From Saccharopolyspora oryzae (GTDB taxonomy: Bacteria > Actinomycetota > Actinomycetes > Mycobacteriales > Pseudonocardiaceae): a stretch of DNA of 64,000 nt. Below are positions 34,270 to 41,800 of this stretch, piece by piece. The notes below the pieces were generated by a model. That model saw nothing but the letters and a program-made list of their open reading frames with translations. It ran no database searches and had not been told where the DNA came from. The translations under genes and the position numbers were made by a program. The DNA lies in the NCBI RefSeq assembly GCF_027853915.1, contig NZ_JAQGLA010000004.1, positions 142,959 to 206,958 of the forward strand. The letters run 5' to 3'. Positions within the stretch are counted from its first letter, which is position 1. Each line of letters starts with the position of its first letter.

Positions 34270-34877
34270 GTCTGGCTCTCCTCTGGCTGGGACTGGTCGC
34301 GGGGCGCGAGATCCGCCCAGTTCGGCAGCAGGCCGGAGTCCAGCGCCTGGCGCAGCGTCGGCGCGCCGGCGTCCTTGTCCGACAGCAGCGGTCGCTCGGT
34401 GAACCCCCACGGCAGCGCGAGTTCCGGGTCGAGCGGATCGATCTCGAACTGGGTGCCGGGCACGTAGGTCGAGGACAGGACGTAGCAGATGCAGCTGTCG
34501 TCGGAGAGGGCGAGGAAGCCGTGGCCCAGCCCTTCGGGCACGTGGACCGCGGTGCCGGTCCCGGCTTCGAGCAGCGTCTGAACGTGCTGCCCGAAGGTCG
34601 GCGACCCCACCCGCAGGTCCACGACGACGTCCAGCAGGGCGCCGCGCACGCAGGTGACGTACTTGGCCTGCCCCGGTGGGATCAGCACCCCGTGGATGCC
34701 GCGCAGCGTGTTGCGCTTCGACACGGAGTAGTTGATCTGCGCCACCGGGAAGTGGTGGCCGGTGGCATCGCGCAGCGCGTCCACGCGGAAGCCCTCGTAG
34801 AAGCACCCCCGCGCGTCGGTCAACTGGTCCGGCACCACCTGGAACACCCCCGGGATGGCCAGTTCGCTGATCTTCAC
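34266..34877 (-). CDS. dTDP-4-keto-6-deoxyhexose 3,5-epimerase (RmlC-like)
   Basis: 203 residues from GTG 34877, with GGAGG 10 bp upstream. Cupin fold: IPGVFQVVPDQLTDARGCFYEGF, then NYSVSKRNTLRGIHGVLIPPGQAKYVTCVRGALLDVVVDLR, with the catalytic His in RGIHG. VHVPEGLGHGFLALSDDSCICYVLSS matches the second active-site segment. In deoxysugar clusters this family often works as a 5-epimerase, giving L-sugars. Its presence argues for an L-configured sugar. Its stop overlaps the aminotransferase start. Confidence 0.93.
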   Translation of the reverse strand: MKISELAIPGVFQVVPDQLTDARGCFYEGFRVDALRDATGHHFPVAQINYSVSKRNTLRGIHGVLIPPGQAKYVTCVRGALLDVVVDLRVGSPTFGQHVQTLLEAGTGTAVHVPEGLGHGFLALSDDSCICYVLSSTYVPGTQFEIDPLDPELALPWGFTERPLLSDKDAGAPTLRQALDSGLLPNWADLAPRDQSQPEESQT

Positions 34878-34908
34878 CCGTTCCTCCGCCGTCTACAAAG
34901 GATGGTGA

Positions 34909-35724
34909 TCAGGGCTTGCGGGCCAGGGCGATGGTGTAGCCGAGGTGGTCGCGCTCGAGGGTCGACACGCCGCTGATCATGGTGCGGAACTCCTCGGCGA
35001 ACTCGGCCCCGCCCTTCTCCACCACCAGGTGGTACTTCTCGGCGACGATGTCCTCGATGCGCGCGGCCGACCGCTGGAGGTGCGGCGTGGCATCGGTGAG
35101 CTCGGCGAGTTCGAAGCCGGTGTCGGCCAGGAATCCGCGGTAGTCCTCGGCGGTCGGCAGGGAGCTGACGGTGAAGCCCTCGACCAGCACCTCGCGCATC
35201 CGCTCGTCCAGCGGCTCCCGCTCGACGTAGTCGGAGATCAGCAGGTGCCCGCCCGGGCGCAGGACCTCGAAGAGGGACTGCAGCGCGGCCCGGCGGTCGG
35301 GCAGGTACATCAGGGTCTCGACCGCCCACACCGCGTCGAAGGAGCCCGGTGGGAACGACATGTCCATCACGTCGACGCAGGCGAACTCCACCTGCGCGGA
35401 CAGGCCTTCCGCCGCGGCCGCTTCGGTGCCCGCCGCCACCTGCTCCTCGCTGACGGTGATGCCGGTGACCGCGGCACCGGTGGCGGCGGCCAGGCGCAGC
35501 GCCGGGCGGCCCTTGCCGCAGCCGACGTCCAGGACGCGGTCGCCGCGGCGGACCGGGGTCTTGCCGATCAGCACGTCGGTCATCCGGTCCTTCGGGTCGA
35601 CGTCGGGATCGGCGTCGTCCCACCAACCGATGTGCAGGTTCTGGCCCATGAAGATCTCGTAGAGCCAGCCGCGGTCGTCGTAGAACTCACCGACTTCCTC
35701 CGCGGTCATCGACCGGTCCGTCAT
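34909..35724 (-). CDS. SAM-dependent methyltransferase (RebM-like)
   Basis: 271 residues from ATG 35724. Class I fold with VLDVGCGKGRPALRLA (motif I), GITVSEEQV, CVDVMDMSFPPGSFDAVWAVETLMYLPD and LRPGGHLLISDYV. Length and motifs resemble sugar O-methyltransferases such as RebM, not the shorter DesVI/SpnS N-methyltransferases. The location in the sugar operon suggests action on the sugar, either N-methylation of the 4-amino group or O-methylation of another position. Sequence alone does not decide. It is the first gene of the leftward operon. Confidence 0.85.
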   Translation of the reverse strand: MTDRSMTAEEVGEFYDDRGWLYEIFMGQNLHIGWWDDADPDVDPKDRMTDVLIGKTPVRRGDRVLDVGCGKGRPALRLAAATGAAVTGITVSEEQVAAGTEAAAAEGLSAQVEFACVDVMDMSFPPGSFDAVWAVETLMYLPDRRAALQSLFEVLRPGGHLLISDYVEREPLDERMREVLVEGFTVSSLPTAEDYRGFLADTGFELAELTDATPHLQRSAARIEDIVAEKYHLVVEKGGAEFAEEFRTMISGVSTLERDHLGYTIALARKP

Positions 35725-35776
35725 CGCGTGCTCCTCCCTGGCGGCTGCCGACCCCGCCGACTCTCGACCACCGGGC

Positions 35777-35830
35777 TCGAAAGCAGCTCGACGCCGGGCC
35801 GTGCCGCCGGCGTCGAGCGAGGTTCGAAGA
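35777..35830. promoter_or_regulatory. Two SARP boxes in a divergent promoter
   Basis: Pair A: TCGAAAG (35777) and TCGACGC (35788). Pair B: TCGAGCG (35813) and TCGAAGA (35824). Each pair is exactly 11 bp apart. Pair A is nearer the leftward methyltransferase-epimerase-aminotransferase operon and pair B nearer the rightward glycosyltransferase operon. Confidence 0.65.
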
Positions 35831-35914
35831 GTCGTCTATGCGACCGGGGGACGGTGAGCGCGTGACGATGGACTTCACGCCGTTCGCGGACGGTGCTGCG
35901 CTGGAGGTGCGGCC

Positions 35915-37156
35915 ATGACCGGGGAACCCGTGCGGTTGCTGGTGATCGCCCCGGTGGAGCGCGAGCACCACGAGACCGCCATCGGCGTCGCGCTGGCCGT
36001 GCAGTTGCGCGCGGCCGGCATCGAATCGCACTTCGTCGTGGACCGGTTCAACGAGTCCCAGGTGCGCGCGGCGGGGCTGCCGCACACGCTGATCGACTCC
36101 TCGCTCGGGCAGGCGGTGCAGGACCGGATCGCGGAGGTCGCGCGGCACGTGCGGCCCACCGCCGTCGTGCTCAGCGACTACTTCGCGCACTGGCTGACCT
36201 TCCGCTACGGGTACGGGATCGATCCGTGGTTCGTGGCGGACCTGGGCGTGCCGGTCATCCCCATCGACCTGTACGAACTGGACGAGGAGTCCCGGTTCGA
36301 AGCGGAGATCATGGGCCGGGTGGTGCGCATCGACGACCACCTGCTGCGGATGCCCGCGCACCTGAGGCCGGTCCCGACCGCGCACACCAGCACGGCCGAG
36401 CACGTCTTCACCTACCGCGCGACGCCCACCACGAGCCCGCTGTCCCCGCAGGAGCGGGCGCGGGTGCGCGCGCGGTACGGCATCGGCGCGGAAGACCCGG
36501 TGCTCGTGGTGCCGACGCTCGAACCGCAGCGCACCATGGCGGACCGGGCGAAGGGCATCGTGGGGGAGCTGGCCAACCGCGTCCCGGAACTCGTCGCGCG
36601 CTACCTGCGGGCGCTGCCCGCGAGCACGCACCTGCTGATAGCGGGCCCCCGGTTCGACGCCTTCGACGCGCTGCCCGCCGACCGGACGCACGTGGTGACC
36701 GACGGTCCGCCGGACCTGCTCGTCGCGGCGTCCGACGCGGTCTGGTCGTTCTACTTCCCCGCCGCCGGGCTGGAGCACGCGCTGTTCACCGGGGTGCCGG
36801 GCCTGCTGTCGGTCAACGGACTCCAGCCCGGCGCCCACCCCGGCCTCAAGCCCGCCGTGCGGGACTGGCTCGCGGGATTCACCGCGCCCGTCCCGCGGTT
36901 CACGCTGTGGCCCTGGGGATGGGTCCGGCTGCTCGAGCCCGCGCTGCGGGACAACCCGTTCACCAGTGCGTTCACCACCGCCGAGCTGTTCGACGAGGAC
37001 GCGGTCGTCGGCGGGCTGACCGCGCTGCTCTACGACAGCGAAGCCAGGGACGCCGCGGCGAAAGCACGGGCGGCCTACCTGGCCGAGGTGGACCGGTTGC
37101 CCGACACCGCGGACGTGGTCCGAGCGGCGCTGCTTCGGGCAGGCGCTTCGCTCTAG
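35915..37156 (+). CDS. Glycosyltransferase-like protein (GT-B fold, DUF6365-like)
   Basis: 413 residues from ATG 35915. An N-terminal Rossmann half starts VRLLVIAPVEREHHETAIGVALAVQLRAAGIESHFVVDRF. The linker has LSPQERARVRARYGIGAEDPVLVVPT, and the C-terminal half has DGPPDLLVAASDAVWSFYFPAAGLEHALFTGVPGLLSVNGLQPGAHPGLK. Shape and the acceptor/donor two-lobe pattern are glycosyltransferase-like, but the usual HHGGxGT donor motif of GT1 is absent. It heads the operon of late BIQ tailoring genes. It could attach the aminosugar or be a divergent family member with another role. Confidence 0.65.
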   Translation: MTGEPVRLLVIAPVEREHHETAIGVALAVQLRAAGIESHFVVDRFNESQVRAAGLPHTLIDSSLGQAVQDRIAEVARHVRPTAVVLSDYFAHWLTFRYGYGIDPWFVADLGVPVIPIDLYELDEESRFEAEIMGRVVRIDDHLLRMPAHLRPVPTAHTSTAEHVFTYRATPTTSPLSPQERARVRARYGIGAEDPVLVVPTLEPQRTMADRAKGIVGELANRVPELVARYLRALPASTHLLIAGPRFDAFDALPADRTHVVTDGPPDLLVAASDAVWSFYFPAAGLEHALFTGVPGLLSVNGLQPGAHPGLKPAVRDWLAGFTAPVPRFTLWPWGWVRLLEPALRDNPFTSAFTTAELFDEDAVVGGLTALLYDSEARDAAAKARAAYLAEVDRLPDTADVVRAALLRAGASL

Positions 37157-37265
37157 CGGAGACCGTCCACAGAGGACCACATGGCTGCGGCGATCCGGTC
37201 GGCGGCTGTCACCACCACCCGCGCGGCGGAACGGGGTTTCGCCGCTCGTCTCGCAGGAGGAACGG

Positions 37266-38255
37266 ATGCGGACCGTGCGGTTCCACGAGTTCGGCCCACC
37301 CGAAGTGCTCACCGTCGAGGAGACCCCCGTGCCCCGGCCCGGCCCGGGGCAGGTGCTGATCGAAGCGGAGGCGGTCAGCGTCGGCTTCGCGCAGACCCAG
37401 ATGCGGCGGGACATCTTCCCCGCCCCCATGTGGAACCGCGAACTGCCGTCGGTGCTCGGGGGCGACGTGATCGGCCGGATCGAAGCCGTCGGCCCAGACG
37501 TGCGCGGGATGCGACCCGGCGACCGCGTGGGCGCCTTCACCCTCTACGGCGCCTACGCCGATTACGTCGTCGTCGACGCCGACACCGTGCTGCCGGTGCC
37601 GGAAGGGCTCGATGCCGCGGCCGCCACGGCGTTGCCGTCGTCCGGCCCGATCGCGGCGGGCACCCTCGACGTCGGCATGGTGAAGCGCGGCGAGGTGGTC
37701 CTGGTGCACGCCGCCTCCGGCGGCATCGGGCACATCTCGGTGCAGATGGCCAAAGCCGCGGGTGCGGTCGTCGTCGGCACCGCCGGATCTCCGGGCAAGT
37801 GCGAGTTCGTCCGGTCGCTCGGTACCGACCACGTCGTGGACTACAGCTCCGACGACTGGCCCGACCAGGTGCGCGCGGCAGTCGGCGGGGTCGACCTCGT
37901 GCTGGACAGCGTCGGCGGTTCGGTGCTGCGCGCCGGCCTCGAGCTGCTCGCCCCGATGGGACGGCTGGTCTTCTACGGCTCGGCGGGCGGTGGCCGGGAG
38001 GTCCCGTCGGTCAGCGTCATGGACCTGATCCGGCTCAAGTACGTCACGGCGTTCGCGCTGTCGACCTGGCGCACAGCACGGCGCGAGCAGTACGAGTCCG
38101 CGCTCGCCGATCTGTCGGACGGCCTGCAGAGCGGTCGTTTCCGGCACGCGGTCTACCAGACACTGGACCTGGCGGAGGCGGCCAAGGCGCACGCGCTCAT
38201 CGAGGCCCGGGCGCACACCGGCCGCATCGTCCTGATCCCAGGAGCAGGCCGGTGA
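37266..38255 (+). CDS. Enoyl reductase / quinone oxidoreductase (ActVI-2-like, MDR)
   Basis: 329 residues from ATG 37266 with AGGAGG upstream. Zinc-free MDR fold: MRTVRFHEFGPPEVLTVEETPVPRPGPGQVLIEAEAVSVGF, then VLVHAASGGIGHISVQMAKAAGAVVVGTA (nucleotide site) and VDLVLDSVGGSVLRAGLELL. In BIQ clusters an enzyme of this family (ActVI-ORF2) reduces the pyran enoyl bond. The context (oxygenase and 3-hydroxyacyl-CoA dehydrogenase in the same operon) supports that role. Its stop overlaps the oxygenase GTG. Confidence 0.87.
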   Translation: MRTVRFHEFGPPEVLTVEETPVPRPGPGQVLIEAEAVSVGFAQTQMRRDIFPAPMWNRELPSVLGGDVIGRIEAVGPDVRGMRPGDRVGAFTLYGAYADYVVVDADTVLPVPEGLDAAAATALPSSGPIAAGTLDVGMVKRGEVVLVHAASGGIGHISVQMAKAAGAVVVGTAGSPGKCEFVRSLGTDHVVDYSSDDWPDQVRAAVGGVDLVLDSVGGSVLRAGLELLAPMGRLVFYGSAGGGREVPSVSVMDLIRLKYVTAFALSTWRTARREQYESALADLSDGLQSGRFRHAVYQTLDLAEAAKAHALIEARAHTGRIVLIPGAGR

Positions 38256-39388
38256 GCCCGGGAGCCGGCCGCACGGCGCTGGTGACGGCTTCGTCGGTCG
38301 TGTCGAAGGTCGCGGCGGCGCACGCGGCCGAAGCCGATGCGGCGCGCGGACCGGTCACCACCGTGGTCGACGCGGTCGTGGAGGCGGGATTCGCCCGGCA
38401 CATGGTTCCCGCTGCCCACGGGGGAGCTGCGGGCGGTTTCGGCGAGCTGGTGCGTGCCGTGGCCGAGGTCGGTCGCGGGTGCGCGTCCGCGGCGTGGTTC
38501 GCCTCGCTGTGCGCCGCAGTCGGCCGGATGGCCGCCTACCTGCCCGCCGAGGGACGCGCGGAGGTGTGGGCGGACGGACCGGACGCGGTGCTCGTCGGCG
38601 GACTGCTCCCCGCCGGGACCGCGGAACCCGTCGCAGGCGGGTGGCGGTTATCGGGCCGCTGGCCCTACGTCAGCGGAGTCGCCGTCGCCGATTGGGCGCT
38701 GCTGTGCGGGAAAACGGCTGAGGAGACGCCGAGCGCGAAGTTCTTCGCCGTTCCGAAGGGCACGTTCGAGATCATCGACACCTGGCACACCGTGGGCATG
38801 CGAGGCACCGGGAGCCACTCGCTCGCGCTGGAAGACGTCTTCGTACCGGCCCACCGCGCCCTGGACACCGCGGACCTGATGGCAGGCACCGCGCCGGACG
38901 CCGCTGCGGCCTGCCACTCGGTGCCGCTCAAGGCGGCCAACGGGATTACGCTGGCCGCGCCCGCGCTGGGCGCCGGATCGGCGGTGCTGACCCGGTGGTC
39001 GGACCTGCTGTCGGCCAAGCTCGCCAAGCAGGGCCAGACCGTCATCTCCGGGCCGGTCGACCGCACCGGCATCGACCTCACCTTCGCCCGCTCCGCCGGG
39101 GAGATCGACCTCGCCGAACTGCTGCTCACCCGCGTCGCCGAGGTAGCGGACTCGGGTGCGGTGCCGCCGGAGCTGGTGGCGCGCAACCAGCGCGACTGCG
39201 CGCTGGCCGTCGAGCTGCTGTCCGGCGCGGTGGACCGGTTGTTCCGCTCCGCGGGCAGCACCGCGCAGGACGAAGGCGACGTGCTCGCCCGGGGCTGGCG
39301 CGACGTCGCCGGGATCGCCGGCCACAGCGGGTTGCAGTTCACGGCGGGCGCGACGGCGTACGCGCGGCTGGTGCTGTCCGGCGGATGA
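38252..39388 (+). CDS. Flavin-dependent monooxygenase, acyl-CoA dehydrogenase fold (ActVA-5-like)
   Basis: 378 residues from GTG 38252. Acyl-CoA-dehydrogenase/HpaB-type fold: GFARHMVPAAHGGAAGGFGELVRAVAEVGRGCASAAWFASL, then GGWRLSGRWPYVSGVAVADWALL, TWHTVGMRGTGSHSLALEDVFVPAHR, and the late DVAGIAGHSGLQFTAGATAYAR. This group uses FMNH2 from a partner reductase (probably 25606) to hydroxylate the aromatic polyketide, forming the quinone. Leu133 is encoded by TTA (38648-38650), the only TTA noticed in the cluster, so translation may depend on the bldA tRNA and couple production to development. Confidence 0.9.
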   Translation: MSPGAGRTALVTASSVVSKVAAAHAAEADAARGPVTTVVDAVVEAGFARHMVPAAHGGAAGGFGELVRAVAEVGRGCASAAWFASLCAAVGRMAAYLPAEGRAEVWADGPDAVLVGGLLPAGTAEPVAGGWRLSGRWPYVSGVAVADWALLCGKTAEETPSAKFFAVPKGTFEIIDTWHTVGMRGTGSHSLALEDVFVPAHRALDTADLMAGTAPDAAAACHSVPLKAANGITLAAPALGAGSAVLTRWSDLLSAKLAKQGQTVISGPVDRTGIDLTFARSAGEIDLAELLLTRVAEVADSGAVPPELVARNQRDCALAVELLSGAVDRLFRSAGSTAQDEGDVLARGWRDVAGIAGHSGLQFTAGATAYARLVLSGG

Positions 39389-39423
39389 GCGCAGGAACAC
39401 GCGGATCGGAGGGACGAGAGGAC

Positions 39424-40368
39424 ATGGACGAGACGTCGGAAACCCGCACGGTCACCGTCATCGGAGCGGGCACCATCGGGCTGGGCTGGGTGGCGCTGTT
39501 CCTCGGCGCCGGCCTGCGCGTGCGGGTGGTCAGCAGGCGCGGTGATGTCGGGGACCAGGTGGCGGAGGCGCTGGCGATGTTCGCGCCGCACCTCCCCGGC
39601 GGTGCGCAGGACCCGGCTGAACTCGCGACCCGGCTGGAGATCGAGCCGGACCTGGCGGCCGCGGTGCGGGGAGCGCACGTGGTCCAGGAGAACACCGAGG
39701 AGGACCTGGAAGCCAAGCGCGAGCTGTTCGTGAAGCTGGAAACGGTCGCCGAACCCGATGCGCTGCTGCTGTCGTCCACCTCGACCCTCCCGCCGGACGA
39801 GCTGGGCGCGTCGATGCGCGAACCCGGCCGGGTCGTGGTCGGCCACCCGTTCAACCCGCCGCACGTCGTCCCGCTGGTCGAGGTCGTCGCAGGCACCCGC
39901 ACGCCGGCCGAGACCGTCGACGCGGTGGTCGCGTTCTACCGGTCGGTGGGAAAGGCCCCGGTGGTGCTGCGCAAACCGATCGCCCGGTTCGTGGCCAACC
40001 GGCTCCAGTCCGCGCTGCTGCAGGAGAGCATCCACCTGGTGCGCGAAGGCGTGGTCACGGTCGCCGAGCTCGACGAGGTCGTCACCCGGTCGATCGGGCT
40101 GCGCTGGGCCACCGTCGGCCCGTTCCTGGCCTTCCACCTCGGAGGCGGCCAGGGCGGGCTCCGGCACTGGCTGACCAACCTGGGCCGGGGGCTGGAGGCG
40201 AGCTGGCGGGACCTCGGCACGCCGGAGCTGGACGCCGAGACGGTGGAACTCGTCCTCTCCCAGGCCGAAACCGCGGTGGCCGGCCGGACTTACGCGGAGC
40301 TGGTCGCCGAACGCGACGCCAAGCAGACCGCGATCCTGGCCGTCCTGGAGGACTCGAAGGCGCAGTGA
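39424..40368 (+). CDS. 3-hydroxyacyl-CoA dehydrogenase-like reductase (ActVI-1-like)
   Basis: 314 residues from ATG 39424. Rossmann start VTVIGAGTIGLGWVALFLGAGLRVRVVSRR; the central QENTEEDLEAKRELFVKLE, SSTSTLPPDELG and VGHPFNPPHVVPLVEVVAG are standard for this family. The C-terminal helical domain has ARFVANRLQSALLQESIHLVREGVV. In actinorhodin-type pathways the ActVI-ORF1 member sets the C-3 stereocentre of the pyran by ketone reduction, so this is a key BIQ marker. It is the last gene of the operon, followed by a T-tailed hairpin. Confidence 0.9.
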   Translation: MDETSETRTVTVIGAGTIGLGWVALFLGAGLRVRVVSRRGDVGDQVAEALAMFAPHLPGGAQDPAELATRLEIEPDLAAAVRGAHVVQENTEEDLEAKRELFVKLETVAEPDALLLSSTSTLPPDELGASMREPGRVVVGHPFNPPHVVPLVEVVAGTRTPAETVDAVVAFYRSVGKAPVVLRKPIARFVANRLQSALLQESIHLVREGVVTVAELDEVVTRSIGLRWATVGPFLAFHLGGGQGGLRHWLTNLGRGLEASWRDLGTPELDAETVELVLSQAETAVAGRTYAELVAERDAKQTAILAVLEDSKAQ

Positions 40369-40373
40369 CGAAG

Positions 40374-40409
40374 AAACCCCCGCGAGGCGACCGGCCTCGT
40401 GGGGGTTTT
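40374..40409 (+). terminator. Rho-independent terminator
   Basis: An 11-bp stem (CCCCCGCGAGG with CCTCGTGGGGG, one G-T pair), a 7-nt loop and a TTTT tail, 8 bp after the reductase stop. It is flanked by AAA on the left, so it can serve the convergent secreted-protein gene too. Confidence 0.9.
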
Positions 40410-40421
40410 GTCGTCGTGTCG

Positions 40422-41051
40422 TCAGGAGACCGCGGTCGAGGACAGGACCACCGGCTTGGCCTGGTCCGGGAAGCACAGGAACGGATCCCACTCACCGGTC
40501 TCCGGGTGCAGCCGCTCCCAGGTGAAGCCGAGGTCGTCGTAGCTGCTGCCACCGGGCTTGACCTCGACCGAGCCCGACCTCGGAGCGGTGAAGGAAAGCG
40601 TCAGCGTGGGCGGGTCGAACTCCGCACCCCCGGGCAACGGCCCGCTGATCTTCACGGTGAGCTTGGAACCCTCCACCGACGTGGTCACCTTCGAATCGCC
40701 GAGCCCGGAACCACCGGACAGCTTGTGGTCGTCCAGACCGGCGTTGGTCGGCAGCGCGTAGGACCACTCGACCCCGCGCAGCTCCTTGTTGAACGCCGGC
40801 ACCGGGTAGATCGGCTGCGGGTCGATGACGACGTCGAACGACTCACCCGGGGCGGCGGTGGCAGGGGCGGTGACGTCGACGCCGCGGGCGTAGTCGGTCA
40901 CGTCGATCCACTCGCCGGAGAGACGGGTCTTGCAGGTGAACGGGATGGACTGCGCCGCAGCAGCGGACGCGGTGCCCGGTAACGCGGCCACCGCCAGCGC
41001 GGCGACCGCCGTCGCCGCCAGTCGCTTCCCCCAGGTCAGGCTTGCCGACAT
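40422..41051 (-). CDS. Secreted protein of unknown function
   Basis: 209 residues from ATG 41051. Clear signal peptide: GKRLAATAVAALAVAALPG, cleavage after ASAAAA. The mature part is all-beta in character (SIPFTCKTRLSGEWIDVTDYARGVDVTAPATAAPGESFDVVIDP ... LTLSFTAPRSGSVEVKPGG) with two Cys (in FTCKT and FLCFP) that could pair. It resembles secreted DUF6801-type proteins of Nocardia relatives; I do not recognise a catalytic motif. A SARP-like heptamer pair lies 70-86 bp upstream, so it may be part of the cluster regulon, perhaps as an extracellular carrier or immunity factor. Confidence 0.75.
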   Translation of the reverse strand: MSASLTWGKRLAATAVAALAVAALPGTASAAAAQSIPFTCKTRLSGEWIDVTDYARGVDVTAPATAAPGESFDVVIDPQPIYPVPAFNKELRGVEWSYALPTNAGLDDHKLSGGSGLGDSKVTTSVEGSKLTVKISGPLPGGAEFDPPTLTLSFTAPRSGSVEVKPGGSSYDDLGFTWERLHPETGEWDPFLCFPDQAKPVVLSSTAVS

Positions 41052-41119
41052 CGGTTCCCTCCGAATTGCGCGTGTTCCCCCGAACGGGAGACCTGTGGGC
41101 CCACCCTGGCGTCCCCACC

Positions 41120-41137
41120 TCGAACCGCGCTTGAAGC
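41120..41137. promoter_or_regulatory. Possible SARP box, two heptamers at 11-bp spacing
   Basis: TCGAACC (41120) and TTGAAGC (41131) are 11 bp apart upstream of the secreted-protein gene. The second unit has one mismatch in TCGA, so this is weaker than the other arrays. Confidence 0.4.
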
Positions 41138-41162
41138 CCGGTCGGCGCGCAGAACCCGTCGG

Positions 41163-41648
41163 TCAGGCCTGCTTCGGGGGATCCGCGGGCGCCTTCGGTG
41201 AGAGCAGCCGGCGGGGTCCGGGGCCTTCCGCACCGAGCTCGTCGTAGGGGTTGGCCAGCACGCACTTGCTCATCGACAGGCAACCGCAGCCGATGCAGTC
41301 GGCCAGGTCGTCGCGCAGCCGCTCCAACGCATCGATCCGTTTCTGCAGCTCGCCGTGCCAGCTCTCCGACAACCGCGCCCAGTCCTCGCTGGTCGGCGTG
41401 CGGTGCTCGGGCAGCGTCGCGAGAGCGGCCTTGATCGCGTCGAGCGGCACCCCGACGCGCTGCGCGACGCGGATGAACGACACCCGCCGCACCACCTCGC
41501 GCAGGTACCGCCGCTGGTTGCCCGCGGTGCGCCTGCTCCGGATCAGCCCCTTGCCCTCGTAGAAGTGCAGAGTCGACACGGCGACCCCGGTGCGGGAGGC
41601 CACCTGGCCGATCGTCAGTTCCTTCGTGTTCCAGGCTGGTTGATCCAC
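41163..41648 (-). CDS. soxR: SoxR redox-sensing MerR-family regulator
   Basis: 161 residues from GTG 41648. N-terminal MerR helix-turn-helix (LTIGQVASRTGVAVSTLHFYEGKGLI), RRYLREVVRRVSFIRVAQRVGVPLDAI, then a dimerisation helix and the 2Fe-2S site CIGCGCLSMSKC with Cys118, Cys121, Cys123 and Cys129. This is diagnostic of SoxR. In streptomycetes SoxR responds to redox-active antibiotics such as actinorhodin, without SoxS. Here four SoxR-box promoters lie at 30.3, 33.1, 41.7 and 45.6 kb. No SoxR box was found in its own promoter; a triple SARP box lies 41-69 bp upstream of its start. Confidence 0.95.
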   Translation of the reverse strand: MDQPAWNTKELTIGQVASRTGVAVSTLHFYEGKGLIRSRRTAGNQRRYLREVVRRVSFIRVAQRVGVPLDAIKAALATLPEHRTPTSEDWARLSESWHGELQKRIDALERLRDDLADCIGCGCLSMSKCVLANPYDELGAEGPGPRRLLSPKAPADPPKQA

Positions 41649-41688
41649 AACTCCAGTCTATGGGTTCAGGTGAACGGAAGGTGTCCGA

Positions 41689-41717
41689 TCGACCTGCGCT
41701 CGAACGGCTTTCGAACG
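41689..41717. promoter_or_regulatory. SARP box, three heptamers at 11-bp spacing
   Basis: TCGACCT (41689), TCGAACG (41700) and TCGAACG (41711); read on the minus strand they are TCGAAAG, TCGAGCG and TCGATCG. The array lies in the divergent soxR/LLM promoter and could serve either gene. On the soxR side a TAGACT -10-like element follows at 41661-41656. Confidence 0.7.
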
Positions 41718-41736
41718 GGGTGCCGGAGCGTCGGCA

Positions 41737-41767
41737 TTGACCTCAAGTCGGGTTGAGGTTCCAGCAT
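41737..41767 (+). promoter_or_regulatory. SoxR-type promoter of the LLM oxidoreductase
   Basis: -35 TTGACC (41737-41742), a 19-bp spacer and -10 CAGCAT (41762-41767). The dyad is ACCTCAAG-TCGG-GTTGAGGT (41740-41759), one mismatch from a perfect SoxR box. It lies 20 bp downstream of the SARP array. Confidence 0.83.
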
Positions 41768-41800
41768 GGTGGGGAAGGCCTCGTACGAGATCGGAGCATC

